Notes under the pieces: generated by a model | The model's input: the letters and a program-made list of their open reading frames with translations, nothing else | What the model was told of the DNA's origin: nothing | The model's database searches: none | Part shown: piece by piece, positions 16,466 through 24,560 of the stretch | Layout: every line of letters starts with the position of its first letter | How positions within the stretch are numbered: the stretch's first letter is position 1 | Origin: Coprococcus sp. | Lineage (GTDB): Bacteria > Bacillota > Clostridia > Lachnospirales > Lachnospiraceae | NCBI GenBank assembly: GCA_016296785.1 | Contig: JAEDHX010000012.1 | Coordinates: 1 to 37,256 of the forward strand | Length of the DNA: 37,256 bases | Direction: 5' to 3' | Translations under genes and position numbers: made by a program

Positions 16466-17845
16466 CTATTTTCCCATGCAAAATTCACTGAATATTTTGT
16501 CAGCAAGATCATCCCTGGCTGTTTCTCCAATTATCAATCCAAGATGTTCATATGCATCCATTAAATCAATAGAAAAGAAGTCTTCCTCCATCCCCATATC
16601 AATACTTTCGATTACCTTTAATAAGCTTTCCTTTGCAAATATAAGCTCCTTCTTATGTCTCGCATTAGTAATATACAACTGATCATTATAAGATAGTCTG
16701 CCCTCAAAAAACATAGTATTTAGTAGGTCATATAATCTGTCCCTTCCATCACCCGTAATGGCAGATAACTCAACAACTTCTCCGGTAATATAACTATTTA
16801 TCAACATTTTATCAACCTTTGTTTCAAGGTCAGACTTATTTAGAATTATTATGACATTCTTTCCAATAATTCTAGATATTATGCGCTCATCGTTATCATC
16901 AAGAGGTACAGAACCATCAACAACATATAATACTAAATCAGAATTATCAACACTATCCAAAGCCTTATCTACACCAATCTTTTCAACAACGTCAGAAGTC
17001 TCCCTTATTCCTGCTGTATCAACAATATTTAACATAATGCCATTAATGTTGACAACTTCCTCCAAAACATCTCTTGTTGTACCGGCAATATCAGTTACAA
17101 TTGCCCTTTCTTCTCCAAGAAACATGTTAAGAAGTGATGATTTACCAGCATTTGGCTTACCAACTATTACTGTTTTAATACCCTCAGACAGCATTCTTCC
17201 ATTGTCGAAAGTTGTCAACAAGTTATCAACATTATTTACAGTATTATCAACAATTATCCTTAATTTCTGTGGATATCCATCTAAGCTGTAATGTTCCGGA
17301 TCATCAAGTGCCGATTCAATAAATGCAACATTATATAATATATCATCCCTCATCTCGTTTATTACATCACGAAGTTCTCCTTTAAGCTGTTTAAGAGATG
17401 ATTTAGCAGCAAATTCATTCTTAGCACTAATAATATCCATCACCGACTCTGCCTGTGACAAATCAATTCTTCCATTCAAAAAAGCCCTCTTTGTAAACTC
17501 ACCAGGCTCAGCTGCTCTTGCACCAGCCTTAATGACTGACTCTAAGACCTTCTTCATAACAACCATACCACCATGACATTGAAGCTCACACACATCCTCT
17601 CGTGTATAAGTATGAGGTGATCTCATTAAAAGAAGAATACCTTCATCAATAATATTATTACCATCATATATGTTGCCGTAAGCAGCTGTATATGATTTCA
17701 TATTATTTACGGATATCTTCTCATTAATTGGAATAAATACTTTTTCGGCTATACTAATGGCATTATCTCCACTAATTCTGATTATTCCGACACCTGCATT
17801 ACCCATACCCGTTGCAATAGCACAAATTGTATCTTCTTTAAACAT
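16466..17845 (-). CDS. mnmE: tRNA modification GTPase MnmE
   Basis: The 459-residue GTPase partners MnmG in U34 modification. The N-terminal tetrahydrofolate-binding domain covers about residues 1-120. The G domain shows G1 GKPNAGKSS, G2 DIAGTTRD, G3 DTAGIRE and G4 NKSD, and the chain ends in FCMGK, the C-x-G-K terminus whose Cys is needed for activity. First gene after the terminator behind jag, so it probably has its own promoter in the 177-base gap. AAGGAAG precedes the start. The mnmG start lies 20 bases beyond its stop codon. Confidence 0.97.
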   Translation of the reverse strand: MFKEDTICAIATGMGNAGVGIIRISGDNAISIAEKVFIPINEKISVNNMKSYTAAYGNIYDGNNIIDEGILLLMRSPHTYTREDVCELQCHGGMVVMKKVLESVIKAGARAAEPGEFTKRAFLNGRIDLSQAESVMDIISAKNEFAAKSSLKQLKGELRDVINEMRDDILYNVAFIESALDDPEHYSLDGYPQKLRIIVDNTVNNVDNLLTTFDNGRMLSEGIKTVIVGKPNAGKSSLLNMFLGEERAIVTDIAGTTRDVLEEVVNINGIMLNIVDTAGIRETSDVVEKIGVDKALDSVDNSDLVLYVVDGSVPLDDNDERIISRIIGKNVIIILNKSDLETKVDKMLINSYITGEVVELSAITGDGRDRLYDLLNTMFFEGRLSYNDQLYITNARHKKELIFAKESLLKVIESIDMGMEEDFFSIDLMDAYEHLGLIIGETARDDLADKIFSEFCMGK

Positions 17846-17954
17846 ACTATACTTCCTTATTACTCATTGTGATTTGTTATTACCAAATCATATATTACAA
17901 TAATACACACTATTTTTCCATTCTTTTTTTATATAATAGGAGTTTCTTATTATA

Positions 17955-17992
17955 CAAAAAAATACCCACGATACAAAGTGACCATGGGTATT
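17955..17992 (-). terminator. Terminator after jag
   Basis: On the minus strand an 8-bp stem (AATACCCA/TGGGTATT) with a 16-base loop is followed by a run of seven T. It ends the rpmH-rnpA-yidD-yidC-jag unit about 30 bases after the jag stop and separates it from mnmE. Confidence 0.8.
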
Positions 17993-18022
17993 ATCTATTA
18001 GTTCTATTACTACATTATATAA

Positions 18023-18658
18023 TTATCTGTTATATTTCTTAAGATAAACAATTACCTTTCTGTAAGGTTCTTCACCTTCGCTCTTTGTAGCAACATACTT
18101 ATCGTTCTGAAGAGTAGAATGAATAATTCTTCTCTCGTATGGATTCATTGGTTCTAAAGCAAAAGAACGTTTTGATCTCTTAACCTTAAAAGCAATGTTC
18201 TTAGCAAGATTTTCAAGTGTTTCTTTTCTTCTTGCTCTATAGTTTTCTGTATCAAGCTTTACTCTGATATATGATTCGCTCTTCTTATTAACAGCAAGGC
18301 TGATTAAGTATTGAAGTGCATCAAGAGTCTGACCTCTCTTACCAATGAGAATTCCCATTTCAGGACCTTCAAGATTGATAGATAATACATTATCTGTCTC
18401 ATCAAAATCAATCTTAATATCAGCAGCAATATCCATTGCCTTGAACATATTATCAAGATAATCTCTGATATCATCAATAAAAGTATTCTTTCTTCTTGCT
18501 TTAATAACACATGGCTTAGAACCGATTAAACCAAGAAAACCTTTGCTTTCTTCACTAACTACTTCATAATCTAAATCTGTGCTTGCACAGCCTAATTCAA
18601 CACTTGCCTGAATAAGGGCATCATCTAAAGTTTTACCTTTAAATTCAACAAACTCCAT
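18023..18658 (-). CDS. khpB: RNA-binding protein Jag/KhpB
   Basis: The 211-residue protein has the Jag N-terminal domain (about 1-52, EFKGKTLDDALIQASVELG), a KH domain with the GKRG loop (residues 106-109), and an R3H domain to the end, with the motif region YERRIIHSTLQ. KhpB homologues bind RNA, commonly with KhpA, and affect cell division and elongation in Gram-positive bacteria. The start codon shares one base with the yidC stop (TAATG), so translation is probably coupled. Gene order yidC-jag is the norm. Confidence 0.95.
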   Translation of the reverse strand: MEFVEFKGKTLDDALIQASVELGCASTDLDYEVVSEESKGFLGLIGSKPCVIKARRKNTFIDDIRDYLDNMFKAMDIAADIKIDFDETDNVLSINLEGPEMGILIGKRGQTLDALQYLISLAVNKKSESYIRVKLDTENYRARRKETLENLAKNIAFKVKRSKRSFALEPMNPYERRIIHSTLQNDKYVATKSEGEEPYRKVIVYLKKYNR

Positions 18659-20049
18659 TATTTTTTTCCTCCCTTTTCATTACCGTTATTCTGGTATTTA
18701 AGCATTATATTTGCCTTTGAGGCAATACTACCTTCTTTGTAATGAACGGCATTTGCATTATTTTCATAAATTGAATTATCAGCAGGATTATTATAAGTCT
18801 TAAGTCTTGATGAAGCCATCTTATTAATATTCTCTGTCTGTCTTTCATCAGTACTTACATTACCATTTTGTGCATCCATCATCTTCTCATAGAATGATTT
18901 CTTTCCAGGATGCTTAGCTTCCTTCTTTGCCTGTTTTTTAGCAGCCTTCTCCATTGCTTTCTGGAGAACCTCATCAATATCACGCTTCTTATAGTAACCA
19001 TTTACCATAAGTGTAGTAATAAGTGCAATAATTGAACCTAAAATCCAGTAAAGACCGATAGCAACAGGAAGATTTAAACAAATGAAGAATGAGAATATAG
19101 GAAAACCATATGTCATAAACTTCATCATAGTATTAGCAGATGCCTGAGTAGGATCTGTACTTGCTACCGTATTCATCTGTGCTACCTTTGAGCTAATAAA
19201 CTGGAATACTGCTGAGAAAATTGGTATCAATATAGCAGGCCATACAAAACCGGGTGCATCAGCTATACTAATTCCAAATAAAAACTTGTTCATCTGCTCA
19301 AATTCATTTGTATATTGTAATACGTTATTTGCAATTTCAGCATTACTAAAATCTACAGAATTAAGCAACTGAGTCCAGTCTGTTCCTGATAACTTATCAA
19401 GTACATCTATAATACCATTAGTTGTAACCTCGCTACCCTTAGCTATAGCATTCTCAAGCATCTGTGCTGCCTGTGAAGCAGTTCCAACTAAGCCTTCTTT
19501 ATCAGTAGCAACCTTAATAATAAGATCATTAATTGTTGCCTTACTATCTAAACCAAAAGATGTAAGTGCTTCCGGTTTAATAGTTGCTGCCTTAAGGCTT
19601 GTTACTATATATTCATACTTTCCTCTTAGATCAGAAACATATGCCGGTATATTCTGAATAATTCTATAAAGACCATAGAATACAGGAAGCTGCAATATAG
19701 CCGGCAAGCATCCGGCTGTCATGCTGACACCGTACTTCTTCTGAATTCTCTGTGTCTCCTGATTCTTTGCCATCATAGATTCCTGATCAGTTTTACCATT
19801 ATACTTCTTAGTTGCTTTATTAATTTCCGGTTGAATAAAAGTCATAATCTTAGATGATTTCTGCTGTTTAAAATTCACAGGTAAAATTAATCCTCTAATT
19901 ACTATTGTGAACAAAATAACACAAATACTAAGATTAACTACATCACCAGGTGTAAGTAGTTCTACAAATTTGTAGATTAATTCGAAAATTTTTCCGAACA
20001 ACCAACATACTGGACCTAATATAAGTCCATCTTCGACTGTTAGAAACAT
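18658..20049 (-). CDS. yidC: Membrane protein insertase YidC/Oxa1
   Basis: The 463-residue insertase has five expected membrane segments. The groove Arg is in TM1 (Arg52 in VIRGLILPVNF), then come the cytosolic helical hairpin with the QPEINKATKKY region and TM2 AGCLPAILQLPVFYGLYRII. The protein is longer than the 260-280-residue Bacillus forms because of an extra segment (about residues 140-245) between TM2 and TM3 and a long Lys/Ala-rich tail that could contact ribosomes. There is no lipoprotein Cys near the start, unlike SpoIIIJ. It inserts membrane proteins with or without SecYEG. AAAGGAGG overlaps the end of yidD just upstream. Confidence 0.96.
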   Translation of the reverse strand: MFLTVEDGLILGPVCWLFGKIFELIYKFVELLTPGDVVNLSICVILFTIVIRGLILPVNFKQQKSSKIMTFIQPEINKATKKYNGKTDQESMMAKNQETQRIQKKYGVSMTAGCLPAILQLPVFYGLYRIIQNIPAYVSDLRGKYEYIVTSLKAATIKPEALTSFGLDSKATINDLIIKVATDKEGLVGTASQAAQMLENAIAKGSEVTTNGIIDVLDKLSGTDWTQLLNSVDFSNAEIANNVLQYTNEFEQMNKFLFGISIADAPGFVWPAILIPIFSAVFQFISSKVAQMNTVASTDPTQASANTMMKFMTYGFPIFSFFICLNLPVAIGLYWILGSIIALITTLMVNGYYKKRDIDEVLQKAMEKAAKKQAKKEAKHPGKKSFYEKMMDAQNGNVSTDERQTENINKMASSRLKTYNNPADNSIYENNANAVHYKEGSIASKANIMLKYQNNGNEKGGKK

Positions 20050-20060
20050 ATTGTCCTCCT

Positions 20061-20273
20061 TTATGGAACTGGATCATATCCTCCTTTTGAAAAAGGATTA
20101 CATCTTAGTATTCTCCATACTGCCAAAGCACCACCCTTAAATATTCCATATTTTTCAATGGCCTCTATCGCATACTGCGAACATGTTGGAAAATACTTAC
20201 AGGTACCATGCTTCTTTAAACAAGATAAGTACCTCTGATAAAATCTGATTAAACTGATAAATATTCTTTTCAT
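20061..20273 (-). CDS. yidD: Membrane protein insertion efficiency factor YidD
   Basis: A 70-residue protein with the invariant pattern CKYFPTCSQYAIEAI and the C-terminal RCNPFSKGGYDPVP. The basic N-terminal amphipathic helix (KRIFISLIRFYQRYLS) associates with the inner face of the membrane. It assists YidC-dependent insertion. It lies 21 bases after rnpA and 11 before yidC. Confidence 0.96.
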   Translation of the reverse strand: MKRIFISLIRFYQRYLSCLKKHGTCKYFPTCSQYAIEAIEKYGIFKGGALAVWRILRCNPFSKGGYDPVP

Positions 20274-20294
20274 ACTATCACCATATCCGAATTA

Positions 20295-20642
20295 CTATGC
20301 TTCTATAATAATATGAAGCTTCTTTAGATGAAACAAATGATTCATGGCACTTTCAATGTCATGATAACTCTTGTCCTTTGATTCAACTCTAGCTACAAAT
20401 ACAATGTCATAGCCTTCATTAATATAATCCATGTTTAATCGATATGCTTCTCTAATTAATCTGGTTATCCTGTGTCTTACCACACTATTACCAACCTTTT
20501 TACTAACAGAGATACCGAGTCGATTGTAATTTAAGCCGTTGTCTCTTAAATACATAACTAAATACTTATTGGCTACCGAATTCTTTGTGTTATAAACACT
20601 GCCAAACTCTCTGCTGTTTTTTAACGTAATTATCTTACTCAT
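20295..20642 (-). CDS. rnpA: Ribonuclease P protein component
   Basis: The 115-residue basic protein partners the RNase P RNA in maturing tRNA 5' ends. The RNR-type motif appears as VRHRITRLIREAYR, and LGISVSKKVGNSV precedes it. It is preceded by GGTGG and separated from rpmH by about 90 bases that contain a terminator-like hairpin. This arrangement fits the known need for far less RnpA than L34. Confidence 0.96.
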   Translation of the reverse strand: MSKIITLKNSREFGSVYNTKNSVANKYLVMYLRDNGLNYNRLGISVSKKVGNSVVRHRITRLIREAYRLNMDYINEGYDIVFVARVESKDKSYHDIESAMNHLFHLKKLHIIIEA

Positions 20643-20708
20643 ATATAACCACCAATTAATTGATAAATTAGAAAAACATCTTATAAGACACTGTTATGAC
20701 CTGACGAT

Positions 20709-20735
20709 AAAAAAAGGTCACAACCACGTGACCTT
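20709..20735 (-). terminator. Attenuator between rpmH and rnpA
   Basis: On the minus strand AAGGTCAC and GTGACCTT pair around a six-base loop and are followed by a run of T. The stem's first bases overlap the rpmH stop codon, so ribosomes finishing rpmH could stop it forming. Partial readthrough would feed rnpA. Confidence 0.85.
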
Positions 20736-20868
20736 ATGCTGATAACTTCTTTCTTCCTTTAGCTCTTCTTGCGGCCAATACCTTTCTGCCATTAGCAGTA
20801 CTCATTCTCTTTCTAAAGCCATGAACCTTAGATCTCTGTCTCTTTTTTGGCTGGAATGTCATCTTCAT
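20734..20868 (-). CDS. rpmH: 50S ribosomal protein L34
   Basis: A 44-residue, very basic protein: MKMTFQPKKRQRSKVHGFRK, then RMSTANGRKVLAARRAKGRK, then KLSA. This is a complete, typical L34. The start at 20868 has AAGGAGGT nine bases upstream. A second ATG two codons in would give the shorter MTFQPKK form seen in other species. It opens the leftward operon next to the origin, where gene dosage is highest. A consensus DnaA box lies about 50 bases upstream of the start. Confidence 0.97.
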   Translation of the reverse strand: MKMTFQPKKRQRSKVHGFRKRMSTANGRKVLAARRAKGRKKLSA

Positions 20869-20919
20869 TACATATACACCTCCTTATATATTTTCTCAAT
20901 TCTACGAATTATTTATATA

Positions 20920-20928
20920 TTATCCACA
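20920..20928 (+). promoter_or_regulatory. DnaA box, exact consensus TTATCCACA
   Basis: A full nine-base match, 52 bases from the rpmH start codon, within the probable rpmH promoter area. It may link rpmH transcription to DnaA level as well as count as an origin box. Confidence 0.85.
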
Positions 20929-21194
20929 TGCCTATTAATAAAAACGTACATAGATATAAAAATATACATAAATAAATCATAAAATCACTTGGATATTATA
21001 AATAAATAGGTAATTACAGTCAAGCATTTTTTGCTGATTTCCTTGATTTTAAAGGAAAAAATGGCTTGATTTGATAAATGTGATTTACAAAAAATAATAT
21101 AATTGTGTATCGATATTTTTTTACATACAAAATATTGTGTTTTTATTAACCTGTCACATTTTTATAATAGTTTTAGCTTTACCATAATTAATTT

Positions 21195-21242
21195 ACATAA
21201 TGTTATCCACAAATTGTTTATAACTTGTGGATAACATTATGT
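21195..21242. promoter_or_regulatory. Paired inverted DnaA boxes in an 18-bp perfect inverted repeat
   Basis: Arms 21195-21212 and 21225-21242 are perfect complements separated by 12 bases. Each arm contains an exact DnaA box (TTATCCACA at 21203-21211, TGTGGATAA at 21226-21234), facing each other. Symmetry extends well beyond the boxes (ACATAATG before, CATTATGT after), so more than box duplication is conserved here. Confidence 0.92.
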
Positions 21243-21479
21243 TTTTATATTGATAACTTTCAAAATGCTTGATTTTACCTTATTTTACGATAATCACATT
21301 TATACAAGTTATAAATTTATTACTTAACATAAAGTATTATTTTTGTAATATTATGTAACTAATTGAAAAAAACATGAAAAATATGCTATTACATCTTATT
21401 TTGCCCATATTTGATTTTTTAGTCTTACTAATGTCAACATATTAAGAGACACTAAAATAGAAATATGCCCCATTTAAGC

Positions 21480-21508
21480 TTGAAATAAAGACATTATTGT
21501 TATAAAAT
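21480..21508 (+). promoter_or_regulatory. Likely dnaA promoter
   Basis: TTGAAA (21480-21485) and TAAAAT (21503-21508) are 17 bases apart and each is one base off the sigma-A consensus. Transcription would start near 21515, giving a leader of about 47 bases. That argues against the upstream GTG at 21517 being the dnaA start. Confidence 0.55.
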
Positions 21509-21561
21509 ATATTTACGTGGTTCTATGCCAAAAATCCATAAGAAAGGACATTTTATATATA

Positions 21562-22926
21562 ATGAAAGACTTAATTTTATCCAAATGGGATGATATTCTT
21601 GCTCTTCTTGAAAATGAACATGGTTTATCTCATATTATTATAACGACATGGATTAGACCTTTGCAGCTTTATTCAGTAGAAAACAAGACTGTTTACTTTA
21701 CTATTGATGAGAAGCTTGGTTATCGTGGTATAGAATTTATTAACAAGAAGATGTTCGATATGTTCTTATTAACTGCAATAAGAGAGGTTCTTCAGGATGA
21801 TGAGATAGAACTTGTAATTGATCTGGAAAGTAATCTTAAAAAAGATTCAAAGAAACCAACATATACAGAAGAATATAATGAAGCAGTTACCAAAAGCAAT
21901 CTTAATCCAAAGTATACCTTTGATACATTCATTGTAGGAGAGAGTAATAAGCATGCACACGCAACAAGTCTTGCAGTTGCCGACTCACCGGGACAGGATA
22001 AGTTTAATCCTCTCTTTTTATATGGAGGTGCCGGTCTTGGCAAAACTCACTTAATGCAGTCAATTGCTCACTATATTCTTCAAAACAATAATAATATGAA
22101 GGTACTATATGTTCCCTCTAATAAATTTACTAATGAAATAGTAGAAGCAATAAAGAAAAACAAGACTGAAGAATTTAGAGAAAAATATAGAACAGTAGAT
22201 GTTCTTCTCATTGATGATATACAATATTTAATAGGAAAGGAAAGTACGCAGCAGGAATTTTTTGATACCTTTAATGCACTTCATGATGAAGGTAAACAGA
22301 TTATTCTTTCTTCGGATAAGCCACCTAAAGAGATAAAAACTCTTGAAGAAAGATTTCGTTCAAGATTTGAATGGGGTGTTCCTATTGATATACACGCACC
22401 TGATTATGAAACAAGAATGGCTATTCTTAAGAACAAGGCTGAGATGATGGGCCTTAAAGATATAAGTGATACAATTCTTGAATATATTGCTAACAATATT
22501 ACTTATAACATCAGGGAACTTGAAGGAGCATTAAATAAACTAAGTGTCTATTCCCAGCTTGGTAATATAAAGATTACAGAAGAACTAGCCAAAGATGTAC
22601 TTAAAGATTTTATATCAAAAGAATCCAATATTAAGATAACTCCTGATTTAATTATTAATACTGTATCAGAACATCTTAATATATCAGTAAATGATATTAA
22701 ATCATCAAAGCGAAGTCAGGATGTTGCATCAGCAAGACAGATTTCAATGTACCTTTGTCGTAAATATACTGATAAAGGACTTAAATCAATTGGTGAATCA
22801 TTTGGAGGAAAAGATCATTCAACTGTTCTTAGTAACATAAAAAGAGTTGAAGAAAAGCTAATCCAGGATCCTGAATATGTGGATATTATAGATGTTATTG
22901 TTAAGAAGCTTAATCCACAGAAGTAG
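21562..22926 (+). CDS. dnaA: Chromosomal replication initiator DnaA
   Basis: The 454-residue initiator has four domains: an N-terminal interaction domain (about 1-85), a short linker, the AAA+ core beginning LNPKYTFDTFIVG, and a C-terminal DNA-binding domain. Walker A is GGAGLGKT (155-162), Walker B LLIDDI (215-220), and the Box VII region reads LEERFRSRFEWG. The box-binding signature is GGKDHSTV (415-422). It binds TTATCCACA boxes and opens the origin. The ATG at 21562 begins MKDLILSKWDDIL, and AAAGGA lies about 13 bases upstream, a rather long spacing. The CTD stretch QDVASARQISMYL has Ala where many DnaAs have Pro before Arg-Gln. Confidence 0.97.
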   Translation: MKDLILSKWDDILALLENEHGLSHIIITTWIRPLQLYSVENKTVYFTIDEKLGYRGIEFINKKMFDMFLLTAIREVLQDDEIELVIDLESNLKKDSKKPTYTEEYNEAVTKSNLNPKYTFDTFIVGESNKHAHATSLAVADSPGQDKFNPLFLYGGAGLGKTHLMQSIAHYILQNNNNMKVLYVPSNKFTNEIVEAIKKNKTEEFREKYRTVDVLLIDDIQYLIGKESTQQEFFDTFNALHDEGKQIILSSDKPPKEIKTLEERFRSRFEWGVPIDIHAPDYETRMAILKNKAEMMGLKDISDTILEYIANNITYNIRELEGALNKLSVYSQLGNIKITEELAKDVLKDFISKESNIKITPDLIINTVSEHLNISVNDIKSSKRSQDVASARQISMYLCRKYTDKGLKSIGESFGGKDHSTVLSNIKRVEEKLIQDPEYVDIIDVIVKKLNPQK

Positions 22927-23109
22927 TTAATTATTTGTTATTAAGATGTTAATTAGTGTTTATTAATATTTATACGTAATAATTCAAATTTTTCTTTATG
23001 TTTATAAAATATATACTAATAAACATTTTTACCTTTATTATTAACATGGACACATAATTAATTTATCCATTTATTATATAGGTTTTTGAAGATACCAACA
23101 CTTTCAGAC

Positions 23110-23155
23110 CTACTACTACTACTATTACTATATATATATTATAAATATATAAGAG
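23110..23155. promoter_or_regulatory. DnaA-trio-like repeat and AT-rich unwinding element in the dnaA-dnaN gap
   Basis: Five CTA triplets, one TTA and one CTA (23110-23130) run without interruption into about 25 bases of almost pure A and T (23131-23155). Read on the complementary strand 3' to 5', this is GAT repeated with one AAT. That is the DnaA-trio pattern described for the basal unwinding system of B. subtilis, which lies in the same dnaA-dnaN gap. Only degenerate DnaA boxes are nearby (TTATCCATT at 23063-23071; ATATCCACA in reverse at 22877-22885). The rest of the 260-base gap is AT-rich. Confidence 0.72.
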
Positions 23156-23186
23156 TATTCACCTCGAAAGGAGTTATCAACTAATA

Positions 23187-24296
23187 ATGAAAATATCATG
23201 TTTAAAGTCAAATCTGCTTCAGGGAATTAATATTGTATCTAAGGCTGTTTCATCAAAGACAACTCATCCAATTCTTTCCTGTATATATATAGAAGCAGAA
23301 AATGGAAATGTTAAGCTTACTGCTAACGATATGGAGATAGGTATTGAAACATTTGTAGATGCTAATGTTATAAATGAAGGAAAGGTAGCAATAGAGGCTA
23401 AGCTTTTCTCTGATATTGTAAGAAAATTACCGGACAGTGAGATTTTTATAGATACTACAGATGAATATAAAACTACTATCAAATGTGAGAAGGCTAAGTT
23501 TACAATACCCGGTAAATCAGGAGAAGATTTTCCAAGTCTTCCAGTTGTAGCTAAGAATAAAGCTATTTCAATATCTCAATTTGTTCTTAAGGATATTATC
23601 AATCAGACTATTTTCTCAATTTCTGATAATGAGAATAATAAATTAATGACTGGTGAATTATTTGAGGTTAATAATAACAAACTTAGTGTAGTTTCACTTG
23701 ATGGTCATAGAATATCAATTAGAAATGTTGAACTTAAAGGAAATAATTCTAATATTAAGGTTGTTGTTCCCGGAAAATCATTATTAGATATCAGCAAAAT
23801 TATATCCGGTGGAATAGAAGATATGGTTAATATCTATTTTACAGATAATAATATTTTATTTGAATTTGATAATACAAAGGTTATTTCACGACTTATTGAA
23901 GGAGAGTACTTCAGAATTAGTCATATGCTTTCTGTTGATTATCAGATTAAGATTCAGATTAATAAGAAGGAATTTCTTGATTGTATTGATAGAGCATCTT
24001 TATTTATCAAAGATTCTGACAAGAAACCAATCAAGTTAACAATTGAAGATAATGTTATGCAATTGAAAATAGATTCTCTTATAGGATCTATGAATGAAGA
24101 AATTGATATAACAAAAGAAGGAAATAATCTGATAATTGGATTTAATCCAAAATTCCTTATGGATGCAATTAGAGTAATAGATGATGAGAATATTAATATT
24201 TATATGAATAATACAAAATCACCATGTATTATTAAGGATGATGAAGAAAGTTATACTTATCTGATTCTTCCAATGGGAATTAATGAAGCAGGCTAA
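23187..24296 (+). CDS. dnaN: DNA polymerase III beta sliding clamp
   Basis: The 369-residue clamp subunit has three repeated beta-alpha-beta domains of about 120 residues. Domain 1 begins MKISCLKSNLLQGINIVSKAV, domain 2 includes FTIPGKSGEDFPSLP and LDGHRIS, and the C-terminus ends in YLILPMGI, close to the usual hydrophobic-pocket ending. As a ring dimer it tethers the replicase to DNA. AAAGGAG precedes the ATG. With yaaA, recF, gyrB and gyrA it forms a tightly packed series without visible terminators. Confidence 0.97.
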   Translation: MKISCLKSNLLQGINIVSKAVSSKTTHPILSCIYIEAENGNVKLTANDMEIGIETFVDANVINEGKVAIEAKLFSDIVRKLPDSEIFIDTTDEYKTTIKCEKAKFTIPGKSGEDFPSLPVVAKNKAISISQFVLKDIINQTIFSISDNENNKLMTGELFEVNNNKLSVVSLDGHRISIRNVELKGNNSNIKVVVPGKSLLDISKIISGGIEDMVNIYFTDNNILFEFDNTKVISRLIEGEYFRISHMLSVDYQIKIQINKKEFLDCIDRASLFIKDSDKKPIKLTIEDNVMQLKIDSLIGSMNEEIDITKEGNNLIIGFNPKFLMDAIRVIDDENINIYMNNTKSPCIIKDDEESYTYLILPMGINEAG

Positions 24297-24335
24297 GTAA
24301 GAATAAAATCTTTATATGATTAAGGATGACATATT

Positions 24336-24545
24336 ATGGAAATAATTAAATTAAGAGATGACTATATAAAACTTGGTCAGGCACTTAAAGCAGCAGGATT
24401 AGTTGAATCAGGTGTCGAAGCTAAAGAAGTTATAAGTCAGGGACTTGTAGTTGTAAATGGAGAGATTGAAACCAGAAGAGGAAGAAAGCTTTATGATGGA
24501 GCAGAGGTTGAATTTGATGGTGACAAAATCAGTATACAAAAATAA
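24336..24545 (+). CDS. yaaA: S4-domain RNA-binding protein YaaA
   Basis: The 69-residue protein is a single S4-like domain. The pattern IKLGQALKAAGLVESGVEAKEVISQG and VVVNGEIETRRGRKLYDGAEVEF is diagnostic. The gene is almost always found between dnaN and recF in Firmicutes. Members are thought to bind RNA, probably in ribosome assembly. The start follows AAGGATGA. recF starts 15 bases after its stop. Confidence 0.94.
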   Translation: MEIIKLRDDYIKLGQALKAAGLVESGVEAKEVISQGLVVVNGEIETRRGRKLYDGAEVEFDGDKISIQK

Positions 24546-24560
24546 TGGCTGGTAAATTTC

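Larger units (their letters stand above)
20869..21561. other. oriC: oriC upstream region between rpmH and dnaA
   Basis: About 690 bases without a gene. It holds three exact DnaA boxes (20920-20928, 21203-21211, 21226-21234), the last two in a long inverted repeat, several CTTGATTT repeats around 21040-21075 and 21268, and a good sigma-A-type promoter for dnaA (21480-21508). A bulged hairpin built on TCAAGC/GCTTGA lies near 21018-21070. The rest is A and T rich. The box cluster and gene context identify it as part of the chromosomal origin. Confidence 0.88.

Noticed and set aside
16446..16481. Longer mnmG start overlapping mnmE
   Set aside because: The extra 12 residues do not match MnmG, and GGAGG is well placed for the ATG at 16445.
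17925..17960. Second copy of the terminal inverted repeat upstream of mnmE
   Set aside because: It shares only an ATAATAGGA core and A/T runs, lacks the perfect arms and the GC-rich tail, and is probably chance in AT-rich DNA.
21517..21561. GTG start giving dnaA 15 extra residues
   Set aside because: It lies at the expected transcription start, lacks a ribosome site, and adds residues not seen in DnaA; the ATG at 21562 matches the family N-terminus.
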